Source: Sphingobacteriales bacterium
Lineage (GTDB): Bacteria; Bacteroidota; Bacteroidia; Chitinophagales; UBA2359
Assembly: GCA_016700115.1 (NCBI GenBank)
Contig: CP064999.1
Span: 806,001-870,000 of the forward strand
DNA: 64,000 bases
Direction: 5' to 3'
Shown: piece after piece, positions 38,525-46,903 of the stretch
How positions within the stretch are numbered: position 1 is the stretch's first letter
How the letters are laid out: the number at the start of each line of letters is the position of its first letter
Program-made: the position numbers and the translations under genes
Notes under the pieces: model-generated
Database searches by the model: none
Told to the model about the DNA's origin: nothing
What the model saw: the letters and a program-made list of their open reading frames with translations, nothing else

Positions 38525-40252
38525 CCTACCTTCCGCACCCCTAATGTTTAAAATTCGGGAATTATTCGGATACTTGAGTTAAACAAGTAATCATAATTAA
38601 TGGAAACACAATTTGAGAGTGTAAATTTGTCTCACTTAGGCATAGTAGCAGGTATGTGCGATAAGCTTGGAGTTGTTGGGTTAACAGACAGATTAATTTG
38701 GGGAGATGAAGAGCGACAAAAAGTTAGTACTGGGATCTGCTTAAAAGCATTGATTTTAATAGGTTTAGGATTTTCTGAGAGGCGGCTGTACATGGTTTCC
38801 TCATTTTTTGAAGACAAACCTGTGGCGCACCTTTTAGGTGAGGGGGTAGAAGCCAGGATGCTGAACGATGATCGGTTGGGCAGAAGTTTAGATGCTATCT
38901 ACGAGTTTGGGGTGAGTGAGTTTTTTATGGAATTTGGCAAACAGGCTGCACAGAAGATGGGTTTGGATAAATCACCTCGTTTTTATCATTTAGACAGCAC
39001 CAGTTTTCATGTAGATGGCAACTACCCGTCATCAGGTTGTGAGGACTGTTTAGAAGTTCGTCAAGGCTACAGTCGCGACCATCGCCCTGATCTGAAACAA
39101 GTAATGCTGAACTTGTTAGTTGAAAATACTTCGGGTATTCCCTTGATGATGGAAGCATTGAGTGGGAATACAGATGATAAGACAAGTTTCAGAGCCTTTA
39201 TCGAAAAATATGCGGCAAGTTTGAGCGCAGAGGGTATGGAGCCGCAGTGCTGGGTGGCAGACAGTGCGCTATATACCCAGACAACCCTTCAAAGCCTTGC
39301 CGGACAAAAATGGCTCACTCGTGTACCGGAAACGAACAAAGCGGCGAAAGCACTCATTTTAAACACCGAAACGGCAGAAATGGGATTCTTTGACCGGGAG
39401 GAGTATTCGGGCTATCAGTACGTTTCTGTTCGCACCAACTATGCCGATGTTCCACAACGCTGGCTAATCGTCCGCTCGGAACAAGCGCACGAGCGGGAGA
39501 AGAAAACCTTTAACAAGCAATTTTTGAGTGGCAGTATAAAGGAATATAAGGCATTTGAGAAGTTATCGGGAACAGTATATAACTGTCAGGCAGATGCTCA
39601 AAAAAGCAGCGAATAAATTTGTTGCGGACTTGAAGTATGGCTGCCTGTACGAAATGCAACTCTGCGGCGTAAAGGGCTTTAAACAAAAGGGGAAACCGTC
39701 TAAAGATGCAGTAAAGGAACTGGTAGGTTGGCGGATAAAGGGTGATTATGTTTGCTGCCCGGCGGATTACCAACAGTCCGTCTCCAAATTGGGTAGGTTT
39801 ATTCTGGCAAGCAACACTTTTGAAGAAGAATTTTCCGACACAGAACTGCTTGCCGGCTATAAGGGGCAGGCAAAAGTTGAGCGCGGTTTTCGTTTTATGA
39901 AAGACAAGCAATTTATGGCATCCACCATGTTTGTCAAGAAGCCTGAACGATTAGAGGTTATTTTGATGCTGATGGCTATGTGCCTGACCGTTTATAGTTG
40001 TTTGGAGAAAGAATTGAGAGAACAATTGCAAAAAAACAACCAAACAGTTCCCAATCAGTCACAAAAACCAACAGATAAACCCACGATGCGATGGATATTT
40101 GCTTTGTTTACAGGAATACATATACTGTACATATTAAACGAAAACAAAACTCTCATCATCAATGTTAAAGACCTACACAGGCGCATTTTAGGTCTCTTTT
40201 CTGAGGAAATTCAAAAATACTACAAATTGGAATAGGGGGTGCGGAAGGTAGG
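38525..40252 (+). mobile_element. IS1634-family insertion sequence
   Basis: A 1728-bp element with perfect 17-bp terminal inverted repeats (cctaccttccgcacccc at 38525-38541 and its complement at 40236-40252). It is flanked by a 6-bp direct repeat, ttaaac (38519-38524 and 40253-40258), the target duplication. One transposase gene fills it on the plus strand. Size, ends and the DUF4277-type transposase N-terminus fit the IS1634 family. Perfect ends and duplication suggest a recent insertion. Confidence 0.95.
38600..40235 (+). pseudogene. IS1634-family transposase, split by a one-base frameshift
   Basis: DDE transposase of ~545 residues if restored. The first frame (38600-39616) carries the DUF4277-like N-terminus (SHLGIVAGMCDKLGVVGL), the first catalytic Asp in YHLDSTSFH and the second in CWVADSALY. 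The second frame (to 40235) carries the catalytic Glu in KVERGFRFMKD. The frames join at a run of six A around 39599-39604. Removing one A gives the uninterrupted ADAQKAANKFVADL. The shift needed is +1, not the -1 of classical programmed A6G slippage, so this is more likely a mutation or sequencing error than programmed recoding. Confidence 0.9.
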
Positions 40253-40277
40253 TTAAACAATTTCATAGTTTGAATTA

Positions 40278-40466
40278 CTATTTTTTTAATCTTAAAATTT
40301 GTTTCCCCGAAACCATATAAAACCTCTGCAAAATAATGGTTAGGTATTCCAAAAACTGTATTGCATCAGTATCAGTTTCATTACCAACATGTGTTGGCTT
40401 TAACCCTTCAACCCAAGACCTGCTGCCTTTTTTGGTAAAAAATTTAAACTTTTGGTTCGCTTCAAC
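40278..40466 (-). other. Orphan open segment without a start codon
   Basis: A 63-codon minus-strand frame bounded by stops. The translation has ordinary protein composition (for example KKGSRSWVEGLKPTHVG and TDTDAIQFLEYLTIILQ). It has no ATG and no recognisable family. It ends about 20 bases before the IS1634-type element. It could be the 3' remnant of a lost gene whose terminator is the orphan hairpin at 38291. Nothing else is visible in 40259-40700. Confidence 0.25.
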
Positions 40467-40702
40467 TTATGATACCGGCTTTCTAAAAACCAACCCGTTG
40501 ATTGTTAATTAAAGTTAAACTTTAGATTTGGGCAATAATTACAGCTTTTTAATTCGGAATTGGATTTTTTGTTTTTTGAGGGCTTTTATTATCCTGCTTT
40601 CCTGATCTTGAAACATCCCTCCTGATTTTATTTAGTTATTCTGCACCATATTCTGAACAGGACTATCTCTGTTTCTATCGAGGTTTTGAATTTTTTTTCA
40701 AC

Positions 40703-40739
40703 AAAAAAAGGCAGCCCTGTTGCTTTGGCTGCCTTTTTT
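40703..40739 (-). terminator. Terminator of the ArsR-type gene
   Basis: Inverted repeat aaaaaaaggcagcc / ggctgccttttttt-like arms with a ~10-base loop, ending in a T-run on the minus strand. It lies 32 bases beyond the ArsR-type gene stop. The A-run on the other side would also allow termination of plus-strand transcripts. Confidence 0.85.
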
Positions 40740-40770
40740 AATGTTGCTGTTTCAGAATTCTGTAATGTTA

Positions 40771-41097
40771 TCACTCAACTAATTCCTTAACCTTTGTCTT
40801 TTTGGTTTGGGGGTAGAAATTAGCTAATGACTGATTGATGTTGACTATATTGTCATAGTTCACATTGTAGAAAATAAACTTGCCCTCTTTTTTAGTATTC
40901 ACCAAATCTGTTGTTCTCAGTATTTTGAGATGCTGAGAGGTGATGGATTGTTCTAACTGAAGCGAACTATAAATTTTATTTACGTTAGTTACCCCTTTTT
41001 CATCCAGATATTTTATCATGGAAATTCTGAGCGGGTGAGCAATAGCCCTAAGCAGTTCAGTTGCTTTGTCAAGTTTTCGTTGATTGATTGTAGGCAT
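40771..41097 (-). CDS. ArsR-type winged-helix transcriptional regulator
   Basis: A 108-aa protein with the ArsR-family wHTH: ELLRAIAHPLRISMIKYL (helices 1-2), the recognition helix region QLEQSITSQHLKILRTTDLV, and the wing TKKEGKFIFYNVN. It contains no cysteine, so it is not a classical metal-sensing ArsR/SmtB protein; redox or other small signals, or protein contacts, are possible. It is a paralogue of the regulator at 42801-43151. An IS4-like element begins 36 bases upstream of the start codon, so it may have lost its native promoter. Target genes are unknown. Confidence 0.88.
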   Translation of the reverse strand: MPTINQRKLDKATELLRAIAHPLRISMIKYLDEKGVTNVNKIYSSLQLEQSITSQHLKILRTTDLVNTKKEGKFIFYNVNYDNIVNINQSLANFYPQTKKTKVKELVE

Positions 41098-41132
41098 AAG
41101 AACAGGTTTTTAGAAAAAATTTATGTTAAAGT

Positions 41133-42623
41133 CAACATGGCTGCCACACATTAAAAAAAAGAAGGGAGGCGATATCTTTGTAATTTTGCGAATTGCAAAC
41201 CCAAAATCAAAGTATATGCCTCCCAACATTCTGCCTTTAGAGTTATATAAAGACATCCTGTCAGTAGCAAAGATATTACAATTAAGGGATTTTCTGTACT
41301 GTTTTATGTGTATTCGATATGGAGTAAGTGTACGGAGTTTATGCCGCTATAGTAACTACTCTGTTCGCACTTGGTTTCGTTTTATGTCAGAGGACTACCT
41401 GTGGGAGCGCATTCGTATGAAGTTGTTTTTGAAGTGGGTGTATCAACCGGAGGAGAATTATATTATAGCCATAGACGAAGTGGTAGAAGGGAAAAGTCGG
41501 GACAAGACCTATGGTTTGTCGAAGTTTTGGAGCAGCATTCAGAAATGCCCCATATTCGGGATTTGTTTTTTTTGTGCTTCTCTGATAGCTGTGGGGAAAC
41601 GGAAATCATATCCGATGGTGGTAGAGCAAGTCGTACAGACAGAGGGGGACAGGAAGCGGATAGCGGAACAGAAAAAGAAGGCATTAGCTGGCAGCAGCGC
41701 AGTGCCGAAGGCAGATGTTTGGTTCGTGGCAGGAAGCAAGGCAGCAAAAACCGACCCAAGCAGCCCAATCCTACGGCATCCTTTCGGGCATTCACCGCCT
41801 TGTTAAACAAGTTGCTTTCGTGCTTACCGGGCATCAACCTGACCTATATGGTAGCAGACTGTGCTTATGCCTCGGCAGATTATTTCTCTGCGGTAACAAA
41901 GACCGGACTTCCACCTGATTACCCGTTTGCCTGTAAATGCCGCCCTCGTCTATGCCTACTCAGACCCAGTAGCCCCAAAACATCGGGGAAGACCCAAAAA
42001 ATACGGAGAAAAAGTAGATTTGAACAACCTTGATAACCAAGAACTGAAAGACACCAAAACCGAAAATGGTCTCCTTACTCAGATATGGCAACTGCCCTGT
42101 TACAACAAATCCTTAAGCAAAAACCTGTTAAATGTGGGGATAGTAAAAATAACCAATTTGAAAACCCAAAAAGTAGCCTTCTCTAAATTTTGCACCACCG
42201 ACCCTAACCTCGACTGGCAAACTATGATAGATTATTATAGTTTGCGTTTTCAGATTGAGTTTGACTTTCGGGATGCCAAACAATTTTTCGGACTATCCGA
42301 TTTCAAAACTACACCTCGAAAAATCTGACCAATTTTGTTAATCTATGCTTTACCGCTACCTTGACGGCTAAAATTTTGCAGGCACAATATCAGGTTAAAT
42401 ACAATAACCCTAACTTTAGCATTTTAGACCTCAAAATACTCTGTAATACGCGTTTTACGGTCAAAACAGTTATTAAATTGGTACGAAAATCGCCCGATTC
42501 AATTTTTAATACTCAATTCGCAGACGGGTTTATGCCAACAGATTTGGTCAATGTCGCTTAAATATCTATAATATAGAAGAAAAAACACGACCGTCTTATC
42601 TTATATTTGTGGCAGCCTTGTTG
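41133..42623 (+). mobile_element. IS4-like insertion sequence between two ArsR-type genes
   Basis: A 1491-bp element. Its 16-bp terminal inverted repeats differ at one position (caacatggctgccaca and the complement of caacaaggctgccaca). A 7-bp direct repeat, ttaaagt, flanks it (41126-41132 and 42624-42630). Plus-strand TATCTTTG at 41173-41180 fits the Bacteroidetes -7 element and precedes the transposase ATG by ~35 bases. The family is IS4-like by the transposase; the exact subgroup is uncertain. Confidence 0.88.
41216..42561 (+). pseudogene. IS4-like DDE transposase with three frameshifts
   Basis: Reading starts at ATG 41216, inside the element. The first segment includes YIIAIDEVVEGKSRDKTYGL with the first catalytic Asp and a later RKSYPMVVEQV. 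The frame changes near 41,700 (to GRKQGSKNRPKQPN and NLTYMVADCAYAS with the second Asp). It changes again near 41,910 (to ITRLPVNAALVYAYSD and the Glu region YSLRFQIEFDFRDAKQF) and near 42,315, where one A is missing from a run of five. The C-terminal part ends at 42561. It is homologous to the transposase at 48573-49801, sharing the YGxKxDLxNLD and RFQIEFxFRDAK-type motifs. Probably inactive unless the indels are sequencing errors. Confidence 0.88.
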
Positions 42624-42679
42624 TTAAAGTAGTAATTATTAAATACGTAAAAGCTACATTAAAGTTCTTAAAACTGATA

Positions 42680-42687
42680 CAAATCTA
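42680..42687 (-). promoter_or_regulatory. Candidate native -7 element of the ArsR-type gene, separated by the IS
   Basis: Minus-strand TAGATTTG matches TAnnTTTG. Without the IS4-like element it would lie about 85 bases upstream of the ArsR-type start at 41097; the insertion now places it about 1.58 kb away. No clear -33 TTTG is present. Confidence 0.25.
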
Positions 42688-42731
42688 TAAAATTAAAATG
42701 AAAAAGTTTTAATTTACCGAAAAAAATAAAA

Positions 42732-42772
42732 AATGGCAGTACTGTTATAAAAAAGATAACAATACTGCCATT
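42732..42772 (-). terminator. Terminator of the second ArsR-type gene
   Basis: A 17-bp inverted repeat (aatggcagtactgttat / ataacaatactgccatt, one G-U pair) with a 7-base loop. It lies 28 bases beyond the stop of the ArsR-type gene and is followed on the minus strand by a T-rich tract. Confidence 0.85.
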
Positions 42773-42800
42773 GAAATTTGAATTAATTTAAGAATACCTA

Positions 42801-43151
42801 TTACTTGGTAAGGTCTTCGATAAAAGCAGTGATTTCGGCAATGCGATCGTGGTTCAATGAATAGTAAATAAATTTACCCATACGTTCGGTATTAACTACG
42901 CCGGCTCTTCTAAGGATGGCCAAATGCTGAGAAGCTACTGATTGCTCAAGCCTTAATTTTACATAAATTTCAGTAACTGTCATGCGTTTGTTTTCTTCTA
43001 ACAAGATAACGATTGACTGGCGAAGTTTGTGGTTTACCGCCCGCAAAACCAATACAGCTTTGCGCAAAACGGTATAGTCAAGGGTGATCGGATTGCTTGA
43101 ACCTGCACGCAGAACAACTTGTGCTTCGGTTTTTTTAGATTGTGTTCCCAT
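42801..43151 (-). CDS. ArsR-type winged-helix transcriptional regulator (paralogue)
   Basis: A 116-aa protein with an ArsR-type wHTH: VLRAVNHKLRQSIVILLEEN, the recognition region RLEQSVASQHLAILRRAGVV, and the wing TERMGKFIYYSLN. There is no cysteine, so metal sensing of the ArsR/SmtB kind is unlikely. The 25-residue N-terminal tail is basic. It starts 41 bases after the tsaB stop and ends in a strong terminator, so tsaB read-through is possible. It shares the LEQSxxSQHLxILR core with the regulator at 40771-41097, indicating an old duplication now separated by an IS. Confidence 0.88.
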   Translation of the reverse strand: MGTQSKKTEAQVVLRAGSSNPITLDYTVLRKAVLVLRAVNHKLRQSIVILLEENKRMTVTEIYVKLRLEQSVASQHLAILRRAGVVNTERMGKFIYYSLNHDRIAEITAFIEDLTK

Positions 43152-43192
43152 TGTGAAAATTTTTTGGTTGATGAAAATAAAAAGGTGATGAT

Positions 43193-43873
43193 TTACAAAT
43201 TTTTCTGTTTTACAAAATGATATTGCTTAATGTATTCGGGGTAAAAATACGCAACATTTTCTGTTTCGTTTGAATTAATTTTTTGATAGGCTATTGTTGA
43301 AAGGTTTGAAGCTGAACATTCTTGTCCGGGCACATAAACCGCATTGGAAGAGGTCAGGGTTTCTGTGCATTTTGAGGCACCGTTACCAAAATAATAACAG
43401 GTTCTTTCGTTAAAAAAACTTTCAAATGTTGCAGGAGTAACTATGGTTGCGCCTGGTTCTTCAACACATTCTAAAGAAGCGGTGTAAACAGCCGTATATA
43501 CTTCCATTCGCATGGCATCTATCATAGGCATATAATACGCATAAGTTTCATTTATATTGTTTGAAACTTTCCAGGCAAGAGCTTCCAAAGTACCGACACC
43601 AACCAACGGAATATCTAAAGCATAGCATAACCCCTTTGCTGCAGAAGTTCCTATCCTCAGTCCGGTATATGATCCGGGTCCTTTACTGAGGGCAACTGCA
43701 TCCAATTGACTGATTTCATACCCGTTTCTTTTAACTATCTCTTGTATTTGAAGGGTAATGACCGAAGCATGTAACATACCCTCTGAATTTTCTATATAAT
43801 CCAGCGTTTCGCCTTTTAAAGACAAAGCTACCGAACATATACGGGTACTTGTATCTATGCCCAATATCAACAT
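43193..43873 (-). CDS. tsaB: tRNA threonylcarbamoyladenosine biosynthesis protein TsaB
   Basis: A 226-aa ASKHA-fold protein that partners TsaD and TsaE to make the t6A modification at position 37 of ANN-decoding tRNAs. Clear family signatures are the N-terminal LILGIDTSTRICSVAL, the central LDAVALSKGPGSYTGLRIG and AKGLCYALDIPLVGV. The length is typical. ATG 43873 begins directly with the conserved first strand. It lies 123 bases downstream of the M28 peptidase gene and 41 bases upstream of an ArsR-type gene, all on the minus strand. Confidence 0.95.
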   Translation of the reverse strand: MLILGIDTSTRICSVALSLKGETLDYIENSEGMLHASVITLQIQEIVKRNGYEISQLDAVALSKGPGSYTGLRIGTSAAKGLCYALDIPLVGVGTLEALAWKVSNNINETYAYYMPMIDAMRMEVYTAVYTASLECVEEPGATIVTPATFESFFNERTCYYFGNGASKCTETLTSSNAVYVPGQECSASNLSTIAYQKINSNETENVAYFYPEYIKQYHFVKQKNL

Positions 43874-43996
43874 TGTTGCTGTTTTTTATTTAAAAGGCAA
43901 TACATTTAAACTGTTCCCCAAATTTAAAGGAAAAACCTGATAAATTTCGCAAAGGTTCTATACTAATTTGCAAAAATACAGATTTTTTTCTTTTTT

Positions 43997-45703
43997 TCAA
44001 AAAAACACATTTATTTTTTGCGTTTCAGACAATCTTTTTATAATAATCGTAGCCTTATCCCCTGTTTTAAATTTGCTGAGAGCATCCATATAAGAGTACA
44101 TATCTTTTACCTCTGTTTCATTGATCTGGAGGATGATGTCTCCTGCTTCAAGCCCGGCTGTTTGTGCCGGTCTTCCGTCAATAACTCCGGTAATTTTAAC
44201 GCCTGTGCCTTCAAAAGCGTAATCTGGCATGATACCGAGTGTAACTTTATATTTGGGTGCTTTCTTGCTTTCTTCGGTTTTGGTGGGGGTAAAGGTCAGT
44301 TTATCGCTTTGATTAAACGTCTGAATAGCTTTGAGTGTAAAGTTGACAACCGTTTCTATACCTTCGAAGTTTACTAACTGTGCATCATCCGAAGGTTTAT
44401 GATAATCGGTATGCAGTCCGGTAAAAAAGTGAAGTGCCGGTATTTTTTGCCAAAAAAAAGAAGTGTGGTCTGATGGTCCAATTCCGGACTCAGTGGTAAT
44501 CAGGTGGAGGTTGCCAACCTCCAAAGATTTGAGGGAAGCCCATTGCGGAGAAGTTCCGACACTGTTGATGGTCAAAGCACGGGATTGTGTATCCAAACGC
44601 CCTACCATATCATAATTGAACATATAATTGACCGTGTTCAAGGGAATGGTGGGATTTTGAACAAAATAATTGGAGCCGTACAAACCGAGTTCTTCTCCCG
44701 AAAAAGCAATAAACAGGTAATTATTGTTTTGGGTTTCAGGAAACTTAGTTAATGCGCGTGCCAGTTCTATGACTGCGGCAACCCCGCTTGCATTATCGTC
44801 TGCGCCGTTATGAATTGCCGGTTGTCCGGCATGAAGTGAGCCTCCGCTTTCACCATATCCCAAATGATCGTAGTGTGCGCCGATGACCACTGTGTTTTGC
44901 GCCTTGTTGTCCAAATATCCGATCACATTATGTCCGGTACGTTCGTTTTTCTGAAGGTTTAACTGAATGTTTGCGGATAGCTTGGGGTTTGTTGTTTCAA
45001 TTTTTTTGTAGGAGTCCTTAAGAATGAATATAACCGGAATACCGGCAGCAATTACCTTGGCATTCATTTTGTTTTCAGGATCGGGAAGGGTAGGGTCAAT
45101 ATTGTAAAATAAGATGGCAGAAGCGCCTTTTTCGACTGCCGTTGCTATTTTTATATTCACCCCCGAATAATTCAGATATTTCGAGTGAGGATGAATGCCA
45201 TCGGGGGATGACAGGTTGATTAAAAATATTTTACCTTTTAAATCTTTCTTGTCTTCATAATCGGAATACTTCAAATCGGGGGCATCTATTCCAAATCCTA
45301 CATTGACCACTTTAGCTTTAACTTGTCCAATGCCTGATTCCGGAAGGGCGAAATAGTCTTTTTCAGGTTCAAAAACGGTTTTGCCGATTGTGATTTTGTT
45401 GGTTCCTGTATAACTGCGTCCTGCCACAAAAGTAAAAGGCTGCAAATAACTATCCGAACTGCCTTTGGGTTGAAGTCCGATTAGCCTGAACTGTTCGGAA
45501 ATATAGCGATAGGCCATTTGTTCCCCTTTCGAACCGGTTTGTCTTCCTTCGAGACTATCGGCAGACAAATAGTTGACGTGTTGAAACAAATAATGCAGCG
45601 TTTTGGAAATCGGGTCCGTTTGCACTGAAGCAGTTTGTCCGGCTGCGCCGAAACTAATCAAACACCCAAACAATAAAATCAGAAAATTGAAATTAATTTT
45701 CAT
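43997..45703 (-). CDS. Secreted M28-family zinc metallopeptidase with PA-like insert and C-terminal PDZ domain
   Basis: A 568-aa exported aminopeptidase-type hydrolase. Signal peptide residues 1-22 (hydrophobic core, then FGAAGQ). A protease-associated-like insert is at about 130-240. The catalytic M28 domain carries the zinc ligands and catalytic residues His277 in GAHYDH, Asp302 in NGADDNASG, Glu337/338 in SGEELGLYG, Asp365 in NYDMVGR and His435 in DYHKPSDD. A PDZ domain covers ~475-568 (GVKITGVIDGRPAQTAGLEAG). It probably trims peptides in the periplasm or outside the cell; the PDZ may bind substrate termini. A candidate promoter lies 26 bases upstream. Confidence 0.93.
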   Translation of the reverse strand: MKINFNFLILLFGCLISFGAAGQTASVQTDPISKTLHYLFQHVNYLSADSLEGRQTGSKGEQMAYRYISEQFRLIGLQPKGSSDSYLQPFTFVAGRSYTGTNKITIGKTVFEPEKDYFALPESGIGQVKAKVVNVGFGIDAPDLKYSDYEDKKDLKGKIFLINLSSPDGIHPHSKYLNYSGVNIKIATAVEKGASAILFYNIDPTLPDPENKMNAKVIAAGIPVIFILKDSYKKIETTNPKLSANIQLNLQKNERTGHNVIGYLDNKAQNTVVIGAHYDHLGYGESGGSLHAGQPAIHNGADDNASGVAAVIELARALTKFPETQNNNYLFIAFSGEELGLYGSNYFVQNPTIPLNTVNYMFNYDMVGRLDTQSRALTINSVGTSPQWASLKSLEVGNLHLITTESGIGPSDHTSFFWQKIPALHFFTGLHTDYHKPSDDAQLVNFEGIETVVNFTLKAIQTFNQSDKLTFTPTKTEESKKAPKYKVTLGIMPDYAFEGTGVKITGVIDGRPAQTAGLEAGDIILQINETEVKDMYSYMDALSKFKTGDKATIIIKRLSETQKINVFF

Positions 45704-45728
45704 CAGGAAAGTCCTATATTTGTGGCAG

Positions 45729-45757
45729 CAAACATAATTAAATAATGAGTAATCAAA
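45729..45757 (-). promoter_or_regulatory. Candidate promoter of the M28 peptidase gene
   Basis: Minus-strand TATGTTTG (45729-45736) fits TAnnTTTG, with a TTTG 17 bases upstream (45754-45757) as the -33 element. It lies about 25 bases before the M28 start codon. On the plus strand TATATTTG (45715-45722) fits the same consensus, so the site may be divergent. Confidence 0.45.
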
Positions 45758-45766
45758 AAAAATATC

Positions 45767-45826
45767 ATGGCATATGCATCCAAAAAGTGTGATTTTGTAA
45801 AACGTATGCTAAAACAGTTAAATTAA
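45767..45826 (+). other. Possible 19-aa small ORF in the M28/hydrolase intergenic region
   Basis: ATG-to-TAA frame encoding a basic peptide that starts MAYASKKCDF and ends MLKQLN. It lies ~45 bases after the plus-strand TATATTTG. No ribosome site can be judged and no family is recognised, so it may be chance. Nothing else is visible in 45704-46011. Confidence 0.15.
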
Positions 45827-46011
45827 CACTTTAAACGGACGAAAGACGAGAGGCTATTTGATAATTCTATGCGTTTGCCTGCCTTTATTAGATAAAAGTA
45901 TATTGTTAGAAACAAAAAACATCGGTTGATATCAAAATGTTTACCTTTATCGGTGAAATTCACTTTAAATTGCGCTCCCTGACAGGCATTTTTAATTAAA
46001 CGAAATTTTTT

Positions 46012-46827
46012 ATGCCCTTTGTTACTGTCAACGATGTAAAACTGTATTATGAAATTCACGGTGAAGGAGAAGAAACCATCCTGTTTAGCCACGGATTACT
46101 GCTCAATTCTCAAATGTTTGGTGCGCAAATCAATTATTTCAAAAACAGATACCGTTGTGTGGCTTATGACCACAGAGGGCAGGGGCAAAGCGAATTAACC
46201 GAAACCGGTTATGATATGGACACCCTGACTGAAGATGCTGTTCAACTCATCAATGCCCTTCAACTGGGAAGTTGTCATATTGTCGGTTTATCTATGGGAG
46301 GGTTTGTGGCAATGCGTTTGGCAGTCCGGTATCCCGATTTGGTCAAATCGCTGATTCTATTGGAAACTTCCGCTGACGAAGAGCCTTTTGTTTTCAAATA
46401 CCGGTTGTTGACTGTAATTTACAGGCTGTTTGGGGCAGCCCCTATTGCAAGACGAATAATGAAAATTATGTTTGGACAAAATTTTCTGAACAACCCGGTC
46501 AGAAAAGCCGAACGGGATAAGTGGAGAATGTATGTTGAAAAAAATCCCAAAACCATTGTCAGAGCAGTGGATGGCGTGATTGACCGGAAACCTGTTTTTG
46601 ACGAACTGAAAAAAATTACCGCTCCCACTTTAGTCATGGTTGGCGATCAGGATATCGCAACCGTTCCTGCCAAAGCCGAGCGCATACACAGCCAAATTCC
46701 CAATGCCCAATTGCTCATTTTAAAAGGTGCCGGACATAGTTCTACCATTGAAGAGCCCGATCAGGTCAACAGCGCAATGGATGAATTTCTTCGCGACCTT
46801 CAAACAGAGTATGATGCCGACCTTTAA
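46012..46827 (+). CDS. Alpha/beta-fold hydrolase
   Basis: A 271-aa cytosolic hydrolase of the 3-oxoadipate enol-lactonase/haloperoxidase-like branch. The catalytic triad is visible: nucleophile Ser94 in GLSMGG, Asp214 in VGDQDIA and His242 in GAGHSS. The oxyanion-loop region is FSHGLLLNSQMF, and the strand DHRGQGQSE is typical. There is no signal peptide. The substrate cannot be predicted. It stands alone between the divergently read M28 gene and a decayed DUF418 gene read toward it. Confidence 0.9.
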   Translation: MPFVTVNDVKLYYEIHGEGEETILFSHGLLLNSQMFGAQINYFKNRYRCVAYDHRGQGQSELTETGYDMDTLTEDAVQLINALQLGSCHIVGLSMGGFVAMRLAVRYPDLVKSLILLETSADEEPFVFKYRLLTVIYRLFGAAPIARRIMKIMFGQNFLNNPVRKAERDKWRMYVEKNPKTIVRAVDGVIDRKPVFDELKKITAPTLVMVGDQDIATVPAKAERIHSQIPNAQLLILKGAGHSSTIEEPDQVNSAMDEFLRDLQTEYDADL

Positions 46828-46903
46828 GTTTTTTCAAAATCTGCGCCTTGCGATTCTTACACTTTTAGATTTTCCCCGCAACTCTGTATTTGGGATTGCC
46901 CGG

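Noticed and set aside
39597..39606. Programmed -1 frameshift at A6G in the IS1634-type transposase
   Set aside because: The downstream frame lies +1 relative to the first frame, so -1 slippage would not produce the fusion.
38632..39911. Minus-strand frames inside the IS1634-type element
   Set aside because: They are antisense shadows of the transposase.
45823..46092. Minus-strand 89-codon frame upstream of and overlapping the alpha/beta hydrolase start
   Set aside because: It overlaps the first 80 bases of a clear gene and the peptide has no recognisable features; probably chance.
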